Positions 20,351 through 30,102 are shown, numbered from the stretch's first letter. The stretch: DNA of 64,000 bases from Sphaerisporangium rubeum (GCF_014207705.1 NZ_JACHIU010000001.1:248001-312000), one strand, 5' to 3'. The notes: generated from the letters alone by a model not told the origin. Numbers and translations are program-made.

Positions 20351-21142
20351 TCAGATCGCGGTCACGCCGCGGACCGCGAACTGCGCGCGCACCCGGGCCG
20401 TCAGGTCCGGCCCCGGCGGCCGAACATCGGCCAGCGGGAAGGTCAGGCCGAGCCGGCCGTACTTCTCGGCGGCCATCCGGTGGAACGGCAGCACGTCGAC
20501 GTGCTCGACGTTGCCGAGCCCGGCCACGAACCTGGCGACGGCGTCCACGTGCTCCGGCGCGTCGGTGAGGCCGGGGACGAGCACGAAGCGGACCCAGGTC
20601 CGTTTGCCGAGATCGGCCAGGCGGCGCGCGAAGCGCAGAGTCGGTTCGAGATCGCGGCCGGTCAGCGCGCGGTACGCCTCGGGGTCGCCGGACTTGATGT
20701 CGAGCAGCACCAGGTCGGTATCGGCGAGCAGCGCGTCATCGGCGCGGTCGCCGAGGAACCCCGAGGTGTCGAGCGCGGTGTGCAGACCGGCGTCCTTGCA
20801 GCGCCGCAGCAGCTCCGCCGTGAAGCGGGGCTGGAGCAGCGGCTCGCCGCCGCTGACCGTGACTCCGCCGCCGGCCACCTCGATGAACCTGCGGTACTTG
20901 CCGATCTCGGCCATCACCTCGTCCACGGTCACCCTGCGGCCGTCGCGCATACGCCAGGTCTCGGGGTTCTGGCAGTACAGGCAGCGCAGCGGACAGCCGC
21001 AGGTGAACACCACGAAACGGCTGCCGGGGCCGTCCACGCCGACCGACAGGTCCCACGAGCTGATCACCCCGGTCCCGTCCGGCGCAGGCGGCGGACGCAA
21101 CTCGTCCGCCGCCTGCGCCAGGACCTCGTCGCGCGTGTTCAC
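20351..21142 (-). CDS. pflA: Pyruvate formate-lyase activating enzyme (radical SAM)
   Basis: 263 residues. The radical-SAM CxxxCxxC motif is in [17 protein letters not shown]. The SAM-binding GGE motif is in [17 protein letters not shown], followed by [28 protein letters not shown] and LVPGLTD, the order seen in PFL activases. It installs the glycyl radical on PflB by cleaving SAM. The GTG start overlaps the TGA stop of pflB (GTGA, 21139-21142), so the pair is translationally coupled. Confidence 0.94.
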   Translation of the reverse strand: MNTRDEVLAQAADELRPPPAPDGTGVISSWDLSVGVDGPGSRFVVFTCGCPLRCLYCQNPETWRMRDGRRVTVDEVMAEIGKYRRFIEVAGGGVTVSGGEPLLQPRFTAELLRRCKDAGLHTALDTSGFLGDRADDALLADTDLVLLDIKSGDPEAYRALTGRDLEPTLRFARRLADLGKRTWVRFVLVPGLTDAPEHVDAVARFVAGLGNVEHVDVLPFHRMAAEKYGRLGLTFPLADVRPPGPDLTARVRAQFAVRGVTAI

Positions 21143-23400
21143 AGCGACCCGTGGAACGTGCGGTCCACGACGTCCTGCTGCTGTTCCCTGGTCAGCCGCA
21201 CGAAGTTCACCGCGTACCCGGACACGCGGACCGTGAGCTGCGGGTGGTTCTCCGGGTGCTCCATCGCGTCGAGCAGCACGGCCCTGGTCAGCACGTTGAC
21301 GTTCATGTGGAAGCCACCGGCGTCCATGTATCCGTCGAGCACGCCGACCAGGTTGGTCACCCGCTCCTCATCGGTGCGGCCGAGGCCCTCGGGGGTGACC
21401 GTGTTGGTGAGTGAGATGCCGTCCCTGGCCTCGGCGTACGGCAGCTTGGCCACCGACAGCGCGGAGACGATCATGCCGTGCCGGTCGCGTCCGTTCATCG
21501 GGTTGGCCCCCGGAGCGAACGGCCGTCCGGCGCGGCGTCCGTCGGGGGTGTTGCCGGTGTGCGCGCCGTACACCACGTTGGAGGTGATCGTCAGCACCGA
21601 CTGGGTGTGCTCGGCGTCCCGGTACGCCGGGTGCCTGCGGATCTTGGTCATGAACGACCTGACCAGGTCGACGGCGATCCTGTCCGCGCGGTCGTCGTTG
21701 TTGCCGTACGCCGGGTAGTCGCCTTCCACCACGTAGTCGACCGCCAGGCCGCTCTTGTCGCGCACCACCCGGACCCGGCCGTACCGGATCGCGGAAAGGC
21801 TGTCGGCGGCGACCGACAGGCCGGCGATGCCGCAGGCCAGCGTGCGCTTCACCGGGTAGTTGTGCAGCGCCATCTCGATGCGCTCGTAGGCGTACTTGTC
21901 GTGCATGAAGTGGATGACGTTGAGCGCCGAGACGTACGTGCGGGCCAGCCAGTCCATCATGCGGTCGAACGCCGGGGCCACCTCGTCGTAGGTGAGGTAC
22001 TCGCCGGTGATCGGCAGCGTCACCGGGCCGACCTGTTCACCGGTCACCTCGTCGCGTCCGCCGTTGATCGCGTACAGCAGCGTCTTGGCGAGGTTCACCC
22101 GCGCGCCGAAGAACTGCATCTGCTCGCCGACCGGAGCGGCCGACACGCAGCAGGCGATCGCGGTGTCGTCACCGGTGCACGGCCGCATCAGGTCGTCGCT
22201 CTCGTACTGGATCGCGCTGGTCTCGATGGACATCCGCGCGCAGAACCGCTTGAACGGTTCCGGCAGTCGCGGCGACCAGAACACCGTGAGGTTCGGCTCC
22301 GGCGCGGGGCCGAGGTTCCGCAGCGTCTGCAGGTAGCGGAAGCTCGTCCGGGTGACGAGCGTGCGGCCGTCCTCACCCATGCCGCCGATGGACTCGGTCA
22401 CCCATGTCGGGTCGCCGGAGAACAGCCGGTCGTACTCGGGGGTCCGCAGGAACCGCACGACGCGCAGCTTGATGACGAAGTCGTCGATGAGCTCCTGCGC
22501 GCGTTCCTCGGTGATGAGACCCTCGGCGAGGTCCCGCTGCAGGTAGACGTCGAGGAAGGTCGAGGTGCGGCCGAGCGACATCGCCGCGCCGTTCTGCTCC
22601 TTCACCGCCGCGAGGTAGGCGAAGTACAGCCACTGCACGGCCTCCTGCGCGGTGGCGGCGGGACGGGAGATGTCATGGCCGTAGGACGCGGCCATCCGCC
22701 GCAGTTCCTCCAGCGCGCGGATCTGCTCGGAGAGCTCCTCGCGGTCGCGGATCACGTCCGCGGTGGAGAACGCGGCGTCCAGGCCGCTCAGTTCGTCCTT
22801 CTTCGCCGCGACGAGGCGGTCCACACCGTACAGCGCGACCCGGCGGTAGTCGCCGATGATCCGTCCCCGGCCGTACGCGTCCGGCAGGCCGGTGATGATC
22901 CCCGAGCGCCGCGCGGCCTTGATCTCGGGGGTGTAGGCGTCGAACACGCCGTCGTTGTGCGTCTTGCGGTACTTGGTGAAGATCTCCCGCACGGCGGCGG
23001 CGGTTTCGTAGCCGTAGGCGGCCAGCCCGTTCTCCACCATCCGCAGGCCACCCTGCGGCATGATCGCTCTCTTGAGCGGCGCGTCGGTCTGCAGTCCGAC
23101 GATCAGCTCACGTTCCTTGTCGATGTACCCGGGAGCGTGCGCGGTGATGGACGACGGCGTGGTGACGTCCACGTCGTACACGCCTCTGCGCCGCTCCTCC
23201 GGCAGCAACTCAGTGATCTTGGCCCAGACGGCGTGGGTACGGCCGGTGGCCCCGGCCAGGAAGCTCTCGTCACCCTCGTACGGTGTGTAGTTGTCCTGAA
23301 TGAACGCACGTACGTCAATCCGCTCCCGCCACGCCGTGCCACGGAAACCGTGCCATGCGATGACCGGGGCCATCCGTCCCCGGTCCATGGTGACCGTCAT
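21139..23400 (-). CDS. pflB: Formate C-acetyltransferase (pyruvate formate-lyase)
   Basis: 753 residues from the ATG at 23400, behind GAGGAGG. The catalytic Cys pair is C417-C418 in [12 protein letters not shown] and the glycyl-radical site is G728 in RVSGYAVNF, both at the positions expected of true Pfl[13 protein letters not shown] near the N-terminus and [19 protein letters not shown] in the middle fit PFL rather than glycerol dehydratase relatives. It converts pyruvate + CoA to acetyl-CoA + formate without NADH formation and is strictly anaerobic in its active form. Its promoter is shared with gap and contains a perfect GGGAC-N4-GTCCC palindrome (23485-23498). Confidence 0.95.
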   Translation of the reverse strand: MTVTMDRGRMAPVIAWHGFRGTAWRERIDVRAFIQDNYTPYEGDESFLAGATGRTHAVWAKITELLPEERRRGVYDVDVTTPSSITAHAPGYIDKERELIVGLQTDAPLKRAIMPQGGLRMVENGLAAYGYETAAAVREIFTKYRKTHNDGVFDAYTPEIKAARRSGIITGLPDAYGRGRIIGDYRRVALYGVDRLVAAKKDELSGLDAAFSTADVIRDREELSEQIRALEELRRMAASYGHDISRPAATAQEAVQWLYFAYLAAVKEQNGAAMSLGRTSTFLDVYLQRDLAEGLITEERAQELIDDFVIKLRVVRFLRTPEYDRLFSGDPTWVTESIGGMGEDGRTLVTRTSFRYLQTLRNLGPAPEPNLTVFWSPRLPEPFKRFCARMSIETSAIQYESDDLMRPCTGDDTAIACCVSAAPVGEQMQFFGARVNLAKTLLYAINGGRDEVTGEQVGPVTLPITGEYLTYDEVAPAFDRMMDWLARTYVSALNVIHFMHDKYAYERIEMALHNYPVKRTLACGIAGLSVAADSLSAIRYGRVRVVRDKSGLAVDYVVEGDYPAYGNNDDRADRIAVDLVRSFMTKIRRHPAYRDAEHTQSVLTITSNVVYGAHTGNTPDGRRAGRPFAPGANPMNGRDRHGMIVSALSVAKLPYAEARDGISLTNTVTPEGLGRTDEERVTNLVGVLDGYMDAGGFHMNVNVLTRAVLLDAMEHPENHPQLTVRVSGYAVNFVRLTREQQQDVVDRTFHGSL

Positions 23401-23484
23401 CGGAAACCTCCTCGGGTCTCTGCTTCTCCCACCACCCTCCCGCCGGAACACCTGGTTCTCATCGCACAGAGGTCACCGGTCAGC

Positions 23485-23498
23485 GGGACGAAGGTCCC
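23485..23498. promoter_or_regulatory. DosR-like box, perfect palindromic arms (GGGACGAAGGTCCC)
   Basis: Arms GGGAC and GTCCC with a 4-nt centre match the core of the mycobacterial DosR motif. It is centred between pflB (start 23400, minus) and gap (start 23580, plus), about 82-84 bp from each. Confidence 0.75.
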
Positions 23499-23579
23499 CT
23501 CTCACCGCATCGGTTCGCCTCTACGGCCCGGCCCCGCCGCCGCCGCACCATCGGCGGTACAGACGCCTTGGAGGACGCC

Positions 23580-24575
23580 ATGATGAAGATCGGTATCAAC
23601 GGTTTCGGCAGGATCGGCCGCGCCGTGCTCCGCGCCGGCCTGGCCCGGGGCCTCGACATCGCCGTGATCAACGACCTGGCCGACGTCGGCACGCTGGCCC
23701 ACCTGCTCCAGCACGACTCCACCCACGGCACCTACGACAAACCGGTCGCCGCCGCACCAGGCGCACTCGTCGTCGACGGCACACGCATCCCCGTGACCGG
23801 CCACCACGACCCGTCCGGCATCGACTGGTACTCCTACGGCGCCGACCTCGTCATCGAGGCCACCGGCCGCTTCCGCACCCGCGCCGACGCCGAGATCCAC
23901 CTGAAGAACGGCGCGCGCAAGGTCCTCGTCACCGCACCCGGCCGCGGCATGGACGTCACCCTGGTCCCCGGCGTCAACGACCAGGCCTACGACCCCGGCC
24001 TCCACCAGATCATCTCGATGGCCTCGTGCACCACCAACTGCGTCGCCCCCATGGTCAAGGTCCTCAACGACACCTTCGGCCTCGTCAAAGGCTTCATGAC
24101 CACCGTCCACGCCTACACCGCCGACCAGCGCCTCCTCGACGCACCCCACAAAGACCCCCGCCGTGCCCGCTCCGCCGCCGTCAACATCGTCCCCACCACC
24201 ACCGGCGCCGCACGCATGGTCGGCGAGGTCATCCCCGAACTCGCCGGCCGCCTCGACGGCATAGCCCTCCGCGTCCCCGTCCCCGACGGCTCCCTGACCG
24301 ACCTCGCCGCCGTCCTCGCGACCCCCGCCACCCCCGAAGAGATCAACGACGCCTTCGCCACAGCCGCCACCGGCCCTCTGGCCGGCATCCTCCGCTACAG
24401 CACCGCACCCCTGGTCTCCACCGACATCATCGGCGACCCCTCCTCCTGCGTCTTCGACGCACCCCTCACCCAGTCCGAAGGCACCCTCGTGAAGATCTTC
24501 GGCTGGTACGACAACGAATGGGCCTACGCCACCCGCCTCGCCGAAACCGCCACCAGAATCGCCGCAGAACACTGA
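23580..24575 (+). CDS. gap: Glyceraldehyde-3-phosphate dehydrogenase (NAD-type)
   Basis: 331 residues from the ATG at 23580, behind GGAGG; the second ATG at 23583 is also possible. MMKIGINGFGRIGRAVLRAGL is the Rossmann start, INDLADVGTLAHLLQHDS the cofactor region, SMASCTTNCVAP holds the catalytic Cys, and FGWYDNEWAYATRL is the C-terminal signature. It is not in a glycolytic operon (no pgk/tpi nearby) but in a divergent pair with pflB. This suggests a hypoxia-specific GAPDH copy feeding fermentation (inference). Confidence 0.95.
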   Translation: MMKIGINGFGRIGRAVLRAGLARGLDIAVINDLADVGTLAHLLQHDSTHGTYDKPVAAAPGALVVDGTRIPVTGHHDPSGIDWYSYGADLVIEATGRFRTRADAEIHLKNGARKVLVTAPGRGMDVTLVPGVNDQAYDPGLHQIISMASCTTNCVAPMVKVLNDTFGLVKGFMTTVHAYTADQRLLDAPHKDPRRARSAAVNIVPTTTGAARMVGEVIPELAGRLDGIALRVPVPDGSLTDLAAVLATPATPEEINDAFATAATGPLAGILRYSTAPLVSTDIIGDPSSCVFDAPLTQSEGTLVKIFGWYDNEWAYATRLAETATRIAAEH

Positions 24576-24594
24576 CCCCCTGACCCAAGCTCCA

Positions 24595-24625
24595 GAGCCC
24601 GTCCGCCTTCGCCGGACGGGCTCTT
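24595..24625 (+). terminator. Intrinsic terminator after gap
   Basis: Stem GAGCCCGTCCG (24595-24605) with CGGACGGGCTC (24613-24623), then a short pyrimidine tail (TTCTC). Confidence 0.85.
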
Positions 24626-24653
24626 CTCGTAGCGGACCGGCTTCGCGCCGTAC

Positions 24654-24679
24654 GGGACCTTGGCAGGGACCTTCGGCCC
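24654..24679. promoter_or_regulatory. Two adjoining DosR-like boxes
   Basis: GGGACCTTGGCAGG (24654-24667) and GGGACCTTCGGCCC (24666-24679) repeat with a 12-bp step. The nearer one ends 51 bp upstream of the universal stress protein start at 24731. Confidence 0.65.
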
Positions 24680-24730
24680 TTCGATGCGGACGCTCCGCGC
24701 GGTGCCATGGAAGAGACGAAGGAGGCAGTC

Positions 24731-25606
24731 ATGAAAGATGTCGTCGTCGGAGTGGACGGGTCACCGGCGTCACTCGCGGCGGTCCAATGGGCCACCGACG
24801 ACGCGGTGCGCGCCGGAGTTCCCCTGCGCATCGTGTTCGTCCTGAACCGCGACCCCTACCAGCTCAGAAGATTCCCCGACCCCGAGCTCGACGACCAGCT
24901 CACCCGTGGCGCCGCCAAGGTGCTCGCCGAAGCGGAGCAGATCGCGCACGCGCGGTCCGGGGAGGTCGACGTCACCACCCAGATGCTGGAAGGCGCCGCC
25001 GGCGAGGTGCTCCGCGACCTGGCCGCCAAGGCCGGCGAGCTGGTGATCGGCACACGCGGCATGGGAGGCTTCGCCAGGCTGGTCGTCGGCTCCGTCAGCA
25101 TGCAGGTCGCCGGCCGCGCCGCCGGCGCCGTCGTCGTCGTGCCGCACCTGCCGGACCTCACGAAAGGCGAAGTCGTCCTCGGTGTCGACGACACCCCCGA
25201 GTGCCTCCCGGCCCTCACCTACGCCTTCGAACAGGCCGCACGCCGCGGCGCCACCCTGCGCGCACTGCACGCCTGGGAACCGGACGTCTACCCCTTCGCG
25301 CCGGACATCGGCTACAACATGGAGGAGACCCGCATCGCACACCAGACCGCGGTGGCAAGCCTCCTCGCCAAAGCCCGCGCCGAGTACCCCGGCGTCCAGG
25401 TGATCGAGGACGTCCGCCGCGCGCACCCGGTCGAAGCCCTCGCCTCCGCGTCCGAAGGCGCGGACCTGCTCGTCGTCGGCTCTCACGGTCGCGGCCCCGT
25501 CACCGCCACCGTCCTCGGCTCGGTGAGCCGCGCCGTCCTCCACCACGCCAGGTGTCCGGTCGCCGTCGTGCGGCCGAGGCTCGATGAGGGGGGTGCCGAC
25601 TCCTGA
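24731..25606 (+). CDS. Universal stress protein, tandem two-domain
   Basis: 291 residues from the ATG at 24731, behind GGAGG (an earlier in-frame ATG at 24707 lacks a site). Domain 1 (1-143) runs from KDVVVGVDGSPASLAAVQWA to GTRGMGGFARLVVGSVSMQVAGRAAGAVVVVP. Domain 2 (about 150-288) runs from VVLGVDDTPECLPALTYAFEQA to GSHGRGPVTATVLGSVSRAVLHHARCPVAVVRP. Both keep the G-2x-G-9x-G-S ATP-binding motif. The layout matches mycobacterial DosR-regulated Usp proteins such as Rv2005c/Rv2623. The tandem boxes at 24654-24679 support that link. Confidence 0.93.
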   Translation: MKDVVVGVDGSPASLAAVQWATDDAVRAGVPLRIVFVLNRDPYQLRRFPDPELDDQLTRGAAKVLAEAEQIAHARSGEVDVTTQMLEGAAGEVLRDLAAKAGELVIGTRGMGGFARLVVGSVSMQVAGRAAGAVVVVPHLPDLTKGEVVLGVDDTPECLPALTYAFEQAARRGATLRALHAWEPDVYPFAPDIGYNMEETRIAHQTAVASLLAKARAEYPGVQVIEDVRRAHPVEALASASEGADLLVVGSHGRGPVTATVLGSVSRAVLHHARCPVAVVRPRLDEGGADS

Positions 25607-25641
25607 CGTCAGGCGCCGCGTCGCACGCCGACATCAGGCAA

Positions 25642-25680
25642 AAGGCCGCTCACCGGAGGAGGACTCCGGTGAGCGGCCTT
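25642..25680. terminator. Bidirectional terminator between convergent genes
   Basis: A perfect 17-bp stem (25642-25658 with 25664-25680), 5-nt loop, A-rich on the left and TT on the right; it serves the Usp gene and the acyl-CoA synthetase gene. Confidence 0.88.
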
Positions 25681-25693
25681 CGTCGTGGCCGGG

Positions 25694-28324
25694 TCAGCGC
25701 AGGCGGCGGATGTAGGGGGACGGGGTGGGACGGCGGGGGGTCACACGGATTCTGGAGTCGACGGCCACGGCGCCTTCCGGGGTGACGATCACCGGGTTGA
25801 GGTCGAGTTCCGCCACCTCGGGGAGGGTGTCCATGAGGTGGCCTACGTGGGTGACGAGGGTCGCCAGGGCTGTGGTGTCGGTTTTGGGGCGGCCTCGGTA
25901 GCCGTAGAGCACGGGGGAGCAGCGGAGGTCGGCGATCATTTCGGCGGCGGTGTCGACTCGGAAGGGGGGCATGCGGAAGGAGCGGTCGGCCAGGAGGTCG
26001 GCGGTGACGCCTCCCATGCCGACCATGACCAGGGGGCCGAAGGTCGGGTAGTTGACGCCGCCTACGATGATCTCCACGCCTTGTGCGGCCATCGGCTGGA
26101 CGATGGCGCCGGTCATGGCGGTGCCTATGGAGGCGGACATTTCCTGGTAGGCCTGTTGTACTTCGGCGGCGCCTCGGAGGTTCAGGCGTACGCCGCCGGC
26201 TTCGCTCTTGTGGACGGGGCCGGTGACCTTCAAAGCCACGGGGACACCTAGGGACTCGGCGGCCTCGGCGGCGGCTTCTGCGTCGTGGACGGTCAGGGAC
26301 GGCAGCACCGGGATGTCGAAGTGGCGCAGGAGGCGTTCGGTCAGCTCGGGGGAGAGCCAGCCGTCGGTGCCTTTGACGATCTCGCGGGCCTTCGGGTCGT
26401 CCAGGGTGGGGCCGGGGATCTCGGGAGGCAGGTGGCGCCACTCGGCGTAGGCGGCGGCGCGTGCGAGAGCGCGTACGGCCTGCTCGGGGTAGGCGTAGGT
26501 CGGGACGAGGCCGTCGATCAGGCCGTCCTCACCCATGACGCAGGCGACGACAGGCTTGGTGGCGCCGCGGGCCGCTTCGGCGATGGCCTGCTTGGTGGCG
26601 TCCGCACCTGAGCCGAACGGGGGGGTGTAGACGACGAGGACGGTGTCGGTCTGCGGTGCGGCGAGGGCCTCGGTCACGGCCAGCGCGATGTCTTCCGCGG
26701 TGGCGCCGGCGGTCAGGTCGACGGGGTTGTGGAGTGCGGCGGACGGGATGCGGGCCGCGAGCGCCGTTGAGGTGGGGAGTTCGGGGACGAGCAGGCCGTT
26801 TCTTTCGCATTCGTCGGCGGTCATGGCTTCCGGGCCGCCGGAGTTGCCGACGATGGCGACGCGGCGGCCGGCGGGGAGGGGTTGCGCGGCCATGAGTCTG
26901 GCGGTGTCGATCAGGTCGCGCACGTTGTCGAGGCGGATGACGCCGGCGGCGCGGACCAGTGCGTCCACGGCGATGTCCGGAGTCGCGGCGGCGGCGGTGT
27001 GCGAGCGTACGGCGCGGTCGCCGGCGTCGGAACGGCCGCTCTTGACGAGCAGGATCGGCTTGCGGCGGCCGACACGCGATGCGATGCGTGCGAACTTGCG
27101 TGGGTTGCCGAACGACTCCAGGTACAGCGCGATCACCTTGGTCGCGTCGTCGTCCTCCCAGTATTCGAGCAGGTCGTTGCCACTCACGTCAGCTTTGTTG
27201 CCGACCGACACGAACGACGAGACGGCCAGGCGGTCCAGCAGCGCCGCGCCGACGGCGCCGGACTGCGACAGGACGGCGACGTCGCCTGGCACGGGGGTGT
27301 GCGGCAGGAAGCTGGCGTTCAGCCGTGCCGCGGTGTTGACGATTCCGAGGCAGTTGGGGCCGATCAGCCGCATGCCGGCCGTACGACAGACGGCGAGCAG
27401 CTCGCGTTCGGCGTCGCGGCCGGCGCTCTCGGCGAAACCGGCGGACAGCACGACGAGGCCCTTGACCCCGGTGGCGGCGCACTCACGAGCGACCTTGACG
27501 ACCGCCGCGGCCGGCACGGCGACCACGGCCACGTCCACAGGTACCGGGATGGCCGCCATGTCGGGCCAGGCCTCCAGGCCGGCGATGGTCGTGGCGCGCG
27601 GGTTCACAGGGTGGATCGCGCCGCGGAAGCCGCTGTCGATCAGGTTGCGGACCACCTTGTGGCCGATGCCGGCGGGGTCGCGTCCCGCGCCGATCACCGC
27701 GACCGAGCCGGGGGTCATCAGCGGGGCCAGAGAGGCGCGTTCGGCCTCGTGGTCGCGGGCCGCGAGGCGTTCCATGAGCCGTACGCCAGGGGTGAGGTCC
27801 ACCAGGACGTCCGCGGTCGCGCCGTTGTAGCCGACCTCCACTTCCAGGCCGAGATCACGCAGAACCCGCAGCATCGCGGTGTTGGCGCTGAGCACCTGCG
27901 CGATGAGCGTCCCGACGCCTTCGGCGGCGGCGAGAGCCGCCAGGTGTTCGAGCAGCAGCGTGCCGAGTCCTTCGCCTTGGGCCTCGTCGCCGATCAGGAC
28001 GGCCATGTCGGCGGTCCCGTCGCCGTACGGCGTGTACTCGGCGATGCCGGCCACGCGGCCACGCACCACCGCGACGAGCGCGCGGCCCTGGTGACCCGGC
28101 GCCGTGACGCGGTCCATGTAGGTGTGCGCGGTGGCACGTCCCCCGGTGAAGAACCGCAGGTACGCCGACCGCTCGGAGCTGCGGTCGACCAGGTCGTGCA
28201 GCGCGGCGAGGTCGCCTGGCGTGAGCGAGCGCACGTGAGCGATGGTGCCGTCACGCAACAGCACGTCGCATTCGACGGGGCTTGCGTCGGACATGGCGCG
28301 GATTCCCGATTCGACGGGGGACAT
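25694..28324 (-). CDS. GNAT acetyltransferase fused to ADP-forming acetate/acyl-CoA ligase
   Basis: 876 residues; the ATG at 28324 is 8 nt from AAGGAG. Residues about 20-180 are a GNAT domain (VRSLTPGDLAALHDLVDRSSERSAYLRFF and the acetyl-CoA loop DEAQGEGLGTLLLEHL). About 200-330 is a CoA-binding Rossmann domain (PGSVAVIGAGRDPAGIGHKVVRNLI). About 335-500 is the succinyl-CoA-synthetase-like domain (IGPNCLGIVN, SQSGAVGAALLD), and about 640-860 an ATP-grasp part (GVPVALKVTGPVHKSEAGGV, ELDLNPVIV). RAVRSHTAAAA keeps the phospho-His that is lost in purely regulatory Pat-type proteins, so acetyl-CoA + ADP + Pi to acetate + ATP is plausible. The GNAT being N-terminal, not C-terminal, is the less common arrangement. 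It would harvest ATP from PflB-derived acetyl-CoA (inference). Confidence 0.88.
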   Translation of the reverse strand: MSPVESGIRAMSDASPVECDVLLRDGTIAHVRSLTPGDLAALHDLVDRSSERSAYLRFFTGGRATAHTYMDRVTAPGHQGRALVAVVRGRVAGIAEYTPYGDGTADMAVLIGDEAQGEGLGTLLLEHLAALAAAEGVGTLIAQVLSANTAMLRVLRDLGLEVEVGYNGATADVLVDLTPGVRLMERLAARDHEAERASLAPLMTPGSVAVIGAGRDPAGIGHKVVRNLIDSGFRGAIHPVNPRATTIAGLEAWPDMAAIPVPVDVAVVAVPAAAVVKVARECAATGVKGLVVLSAGFAESAGRDAERELLAVCRTAGMRLIGPNCLGIVNTAARLNASFLPHTPVPGDVAVLSQSGAVGAALLDRLAVSSFVSVGNKADVSGNDLLEYWEDDDATKVIALYLESFGNPRKFARIASRVGRRKPILLVKSGRSDAGDRAVRSHTAAAATPDIAVDALVRAAGVIRLDNVRDLIDTARLMAAQPLPAGRRVAIVGNSGGPEAMTADECERNGLLVPELPTSTALAARIPSAALHNPVDLTAGATAEDIALAVTEALAAPQTDTVLVVYTPPFGSGADATKQAIAEAARGATKPVVACVMGEDGLIDGLVPTYAYPEQAVRALARAAAYAEWRHLPPEIPGPTLDDPKAREIVKGTDGWLSPELTERLLRHFDIPVLPSLTVHDAEAAAEAAESLGVPVALKVTGPVHKSEAGGVRLNLRGAAEVQQAYQEMSASIGTAMTGAIVQPMAAQGVEIIVGGVNYPTFGPLVMVGMGGVTADLLADRSFRMPPFRVDTAAEMIADLRCSPVLYGYRGRPKTDTTALATLVTHVGHLMDTLPEVAELDLNPVIVTPEGAVAVDSRIRVTPRRPTPSPYIRRLR

Positions 28325-28406
28325 GGCACGACTCCTTCACTGGTTTCCGCCGTCAGGTTCTCCCCGGCCGGGGTGCGGCGAGGAGAGCCGGACGGCCCGG
28401 CCCCGG

Positions 28407-28420
28407 AGGACTTTGGTCCG
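28407..28420. promoter_or_regulatory. DosR-like box AGGACTTTGGTCCG
   Basis: Twelve of 14 positions fit GGGAC-N4-GTCCC. It lies 83 bp upstream of the acyl-CoA ligase start (28324, minus strand). Confidence 0.6.
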
Positions 28421-28473
28421 CGGCCCGCAGGTGACGAGACCACCGAGCCGGCCCGTACCGGACACCGGGACCA

Positions 28474-28564
28474 GCCCGGCTTCACGTGATCAGGACCCCG
28501 GTGGTTCCGTGCCGCGCGTCAAGGCCGGCCTGGCTTCACGTGATCAGGCCCCGGCGGTTCTGTG
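28474..28564. repeat. 54-bp-period direct repeat upstream of cydA
   Basis: Two copies of about 37 bp (28474-28511 and 28528-28564), each containing CACGTGATCAGG followed by a CCCCGG-rich end. The 368-bp spacer 28325-28692 otherwise holds only the two DosR-like boxes. The core CACGTGATCAG recurs at 32119-32129. Confidence 0.75.
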
Positions 28565-28595
28565 GCAGGTCACAGGACCGATGGCGCGGTGTGCC

Positions 28596-28609
28596 GGGAC
28601 CAAGGTCCT
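28596..28609. promoter_or_regulatory. DosR-like box GGGACCAAGGTCCT
   Basis: Thirteen of 14 positions are palindromic in the GGGAC-N4-GTCCC scheme. It ends 83 bp upstream of the cydA start; a poorer half-match (AGGACCGATGGCGC) lies 22 bp before it. Confidence 0.68.
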
Positions 28610-28692
28610 CACCCCGTGAGCCTCCCGGCCCTACGCCGGGTCGTGCGGCCGGGAGGACCCTCGCAGGAGTTCGCTATGACTTGGAGTCCCCG

Positions 28693-30081
28693 ATGGACGT
28701 CTTGGACCTGTCGCGATGGCAGTTCGGCATCACGACCGTGTACCACTTCCTCTTCGTCCCGTTGACGATCGGCTTGTCGCTTGTCGTGGCCGGCCTGCAG
28801 ACGGCCTGGTATCGCACGAAGAAACCCGCCTACCTGCGTCTTACCCGGTTCTGGGGCCGGCTGTTCCTGATCAACTTCGCCATGGGTGTGGTGACGGGGA
28901 TCGTGCAGGAGTTCCAGTTCGGGATGAACTGGAGTGAGTACTCGCGGTTCGTCGGGGACGTCTTCGGTGCGCCGCTGGCCATGGAAGGGCTGATCGCCTT
29001 CTTCCTGGAGTCGACGTTCCTCGGCCTGTGGATCTTCGGCTGGGACAAACTGCCGCCGCGTGTGCACCTGGCGACGATCTGGCTGGCGTCGATCGGCACG
29101 GCCCTGTCGGCGTACTTCATCCTGGCGGCCAACTCCTGGATGCAGCACCCGGTGGGTTACCGGATCAACCCTGTGACGCATCGGGCCGAGCTGACCGACA
29201 TCTGGGCCGTGCTGACCAACTCCACGACCCTGGTGACCTTCCCTCACGTGATCTTCGGCGCGTTCGTCACGGCCGGCGCGTTCGTGGCGGGGATCAGCGC
29301 CTGGCAGATCGCACGGCGGCGCGACGTCGCGATGTTCCGCACGTCGCTGCGGCTCGCCATGGTCGTCGGTCTGGTCGCCGCCGGAGGTGTCGCGCTGTCC
29401 GGCCACTGGCAGGCGCAGATCATGACCGAGCAGCAGCCGATGAAGATGGCCGCGGCCGAGGCGCTGTGGCAGGACGAGTCGTCGGCCGGATTCTCGCTGT
29501 TCGCGATCGGCGACGTGGAGAACGGCCGCAACCGCGTCAACCTCCAGGTGCCGAACGGCCTGAGCGTGCTCGCCACCAACACCCTGGACGGCCGGGTCGA
29601 GGGCATCAACGACATCCAGGCCCGCTACCTGGCGCTGTACGGCGCGGGGGACTACCGGCCGGTCATCGGGCTCGCGTACTGGAGCTTCCGGCTGATGATC
29701 GGCTTCGGCTTCCTCGCCGGGCTGCTGTCGCTGGCCGGGCTGTGGCTGACGCGGCGCGGCAGGACCCCGGCGAGCCCGTGGTTCACCCGGGTCGCGGTCG
29801 CCGGGATCGCGTTGCCGTTCCTCGCCAACTCACTCGGCTGGGTCTTCACCGAGATGGGACGACAGCCGTGGACGGTCTTCGGCGTCATGCGCACCGCCGC
29901 CGCCGTCTCACCCGGCGCCGACGTCCCCGAGGTCGCGATCAGCCTCGTCGGCTTCACCCTGGTCTACGCGGTGCTGGCGGCCATCGAGGTGCGGCTGCTG
30001 CTCAAGTTCATCCGCCTCGGCCCCGAGCCCGACCCCGGCGCGGAGACCCCCGCCGAGCCGCTGCCGGCCCTGTCGTACTAG
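28693..30081 (+). CDS. cydA: Cytochrome bd ubiquinol/menaquinol oxidase subunit I
   Basis: 462 residues from the ATG at 28693 (weak TTGGAG upstream). MDVLDLSRWQFGITTVYHFLFVPLTIGLS contains the heme b595-side His (H18), and LVTFPHVIFGA gives the second axial His (H185). HWQAQIMTEQQPMKMAAAEALW and the C-terminal GWVFTEMGRQPWTVFG are invariant bd-oxidase blocks. The protein is shorter than the E. coli subunit, consistent with the short-Q-loop class. It forms the high-affinity terminal oxidase with CydB, reducing O2 to water at low oxygen. DosR-like boxes at 28574-28609 suggest hypoxic induction. No cydDC assembly genes are in the window. Confidence 0.96.
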   Translation: MDVLDLSRWQFGITTVYHFLFVPLTIGLSLVVAGLQTAWYRTKKPAYLRLTRFWGRLFLINFAMGVVTGIVQEFQFGMNWSEYSRFVGDVFGAPLAMEGLIAFFLESTFLGLWIFGWDKLPPRVHLATIWLASIGTALSAYFILAANSWMQHPVGYRINPVTHRAELTDIWAVLTNSTTLVTFPHVIFGAFVTAGAFVAGISAWQIARRRDVAMFRTSLRLAMVVGLVAAGGVALSGHWQAQIMTEQQPMKMAAAEALWQDESSAGFSLFAIGDVENGRNRVNLQVPNGLSVLATNTLDGRVEGINDIQARYLALYGAGDYRPVIGLAYWSFRLMIGFGFLAGLLSLAGLWLTRRGRTPASPWFTRVAVAGIALPFLANSLGWVFTEMGRQPWTVFGVMRTAAAVSPGADVPEVAISLVGFTLVYAVLAAIEVRLLLKFIRLGPEPDPGAETPAEPLPALSY

Positions 30082-30102
30082 CCGCACCGGAAAGCGAAGA
30101 CC

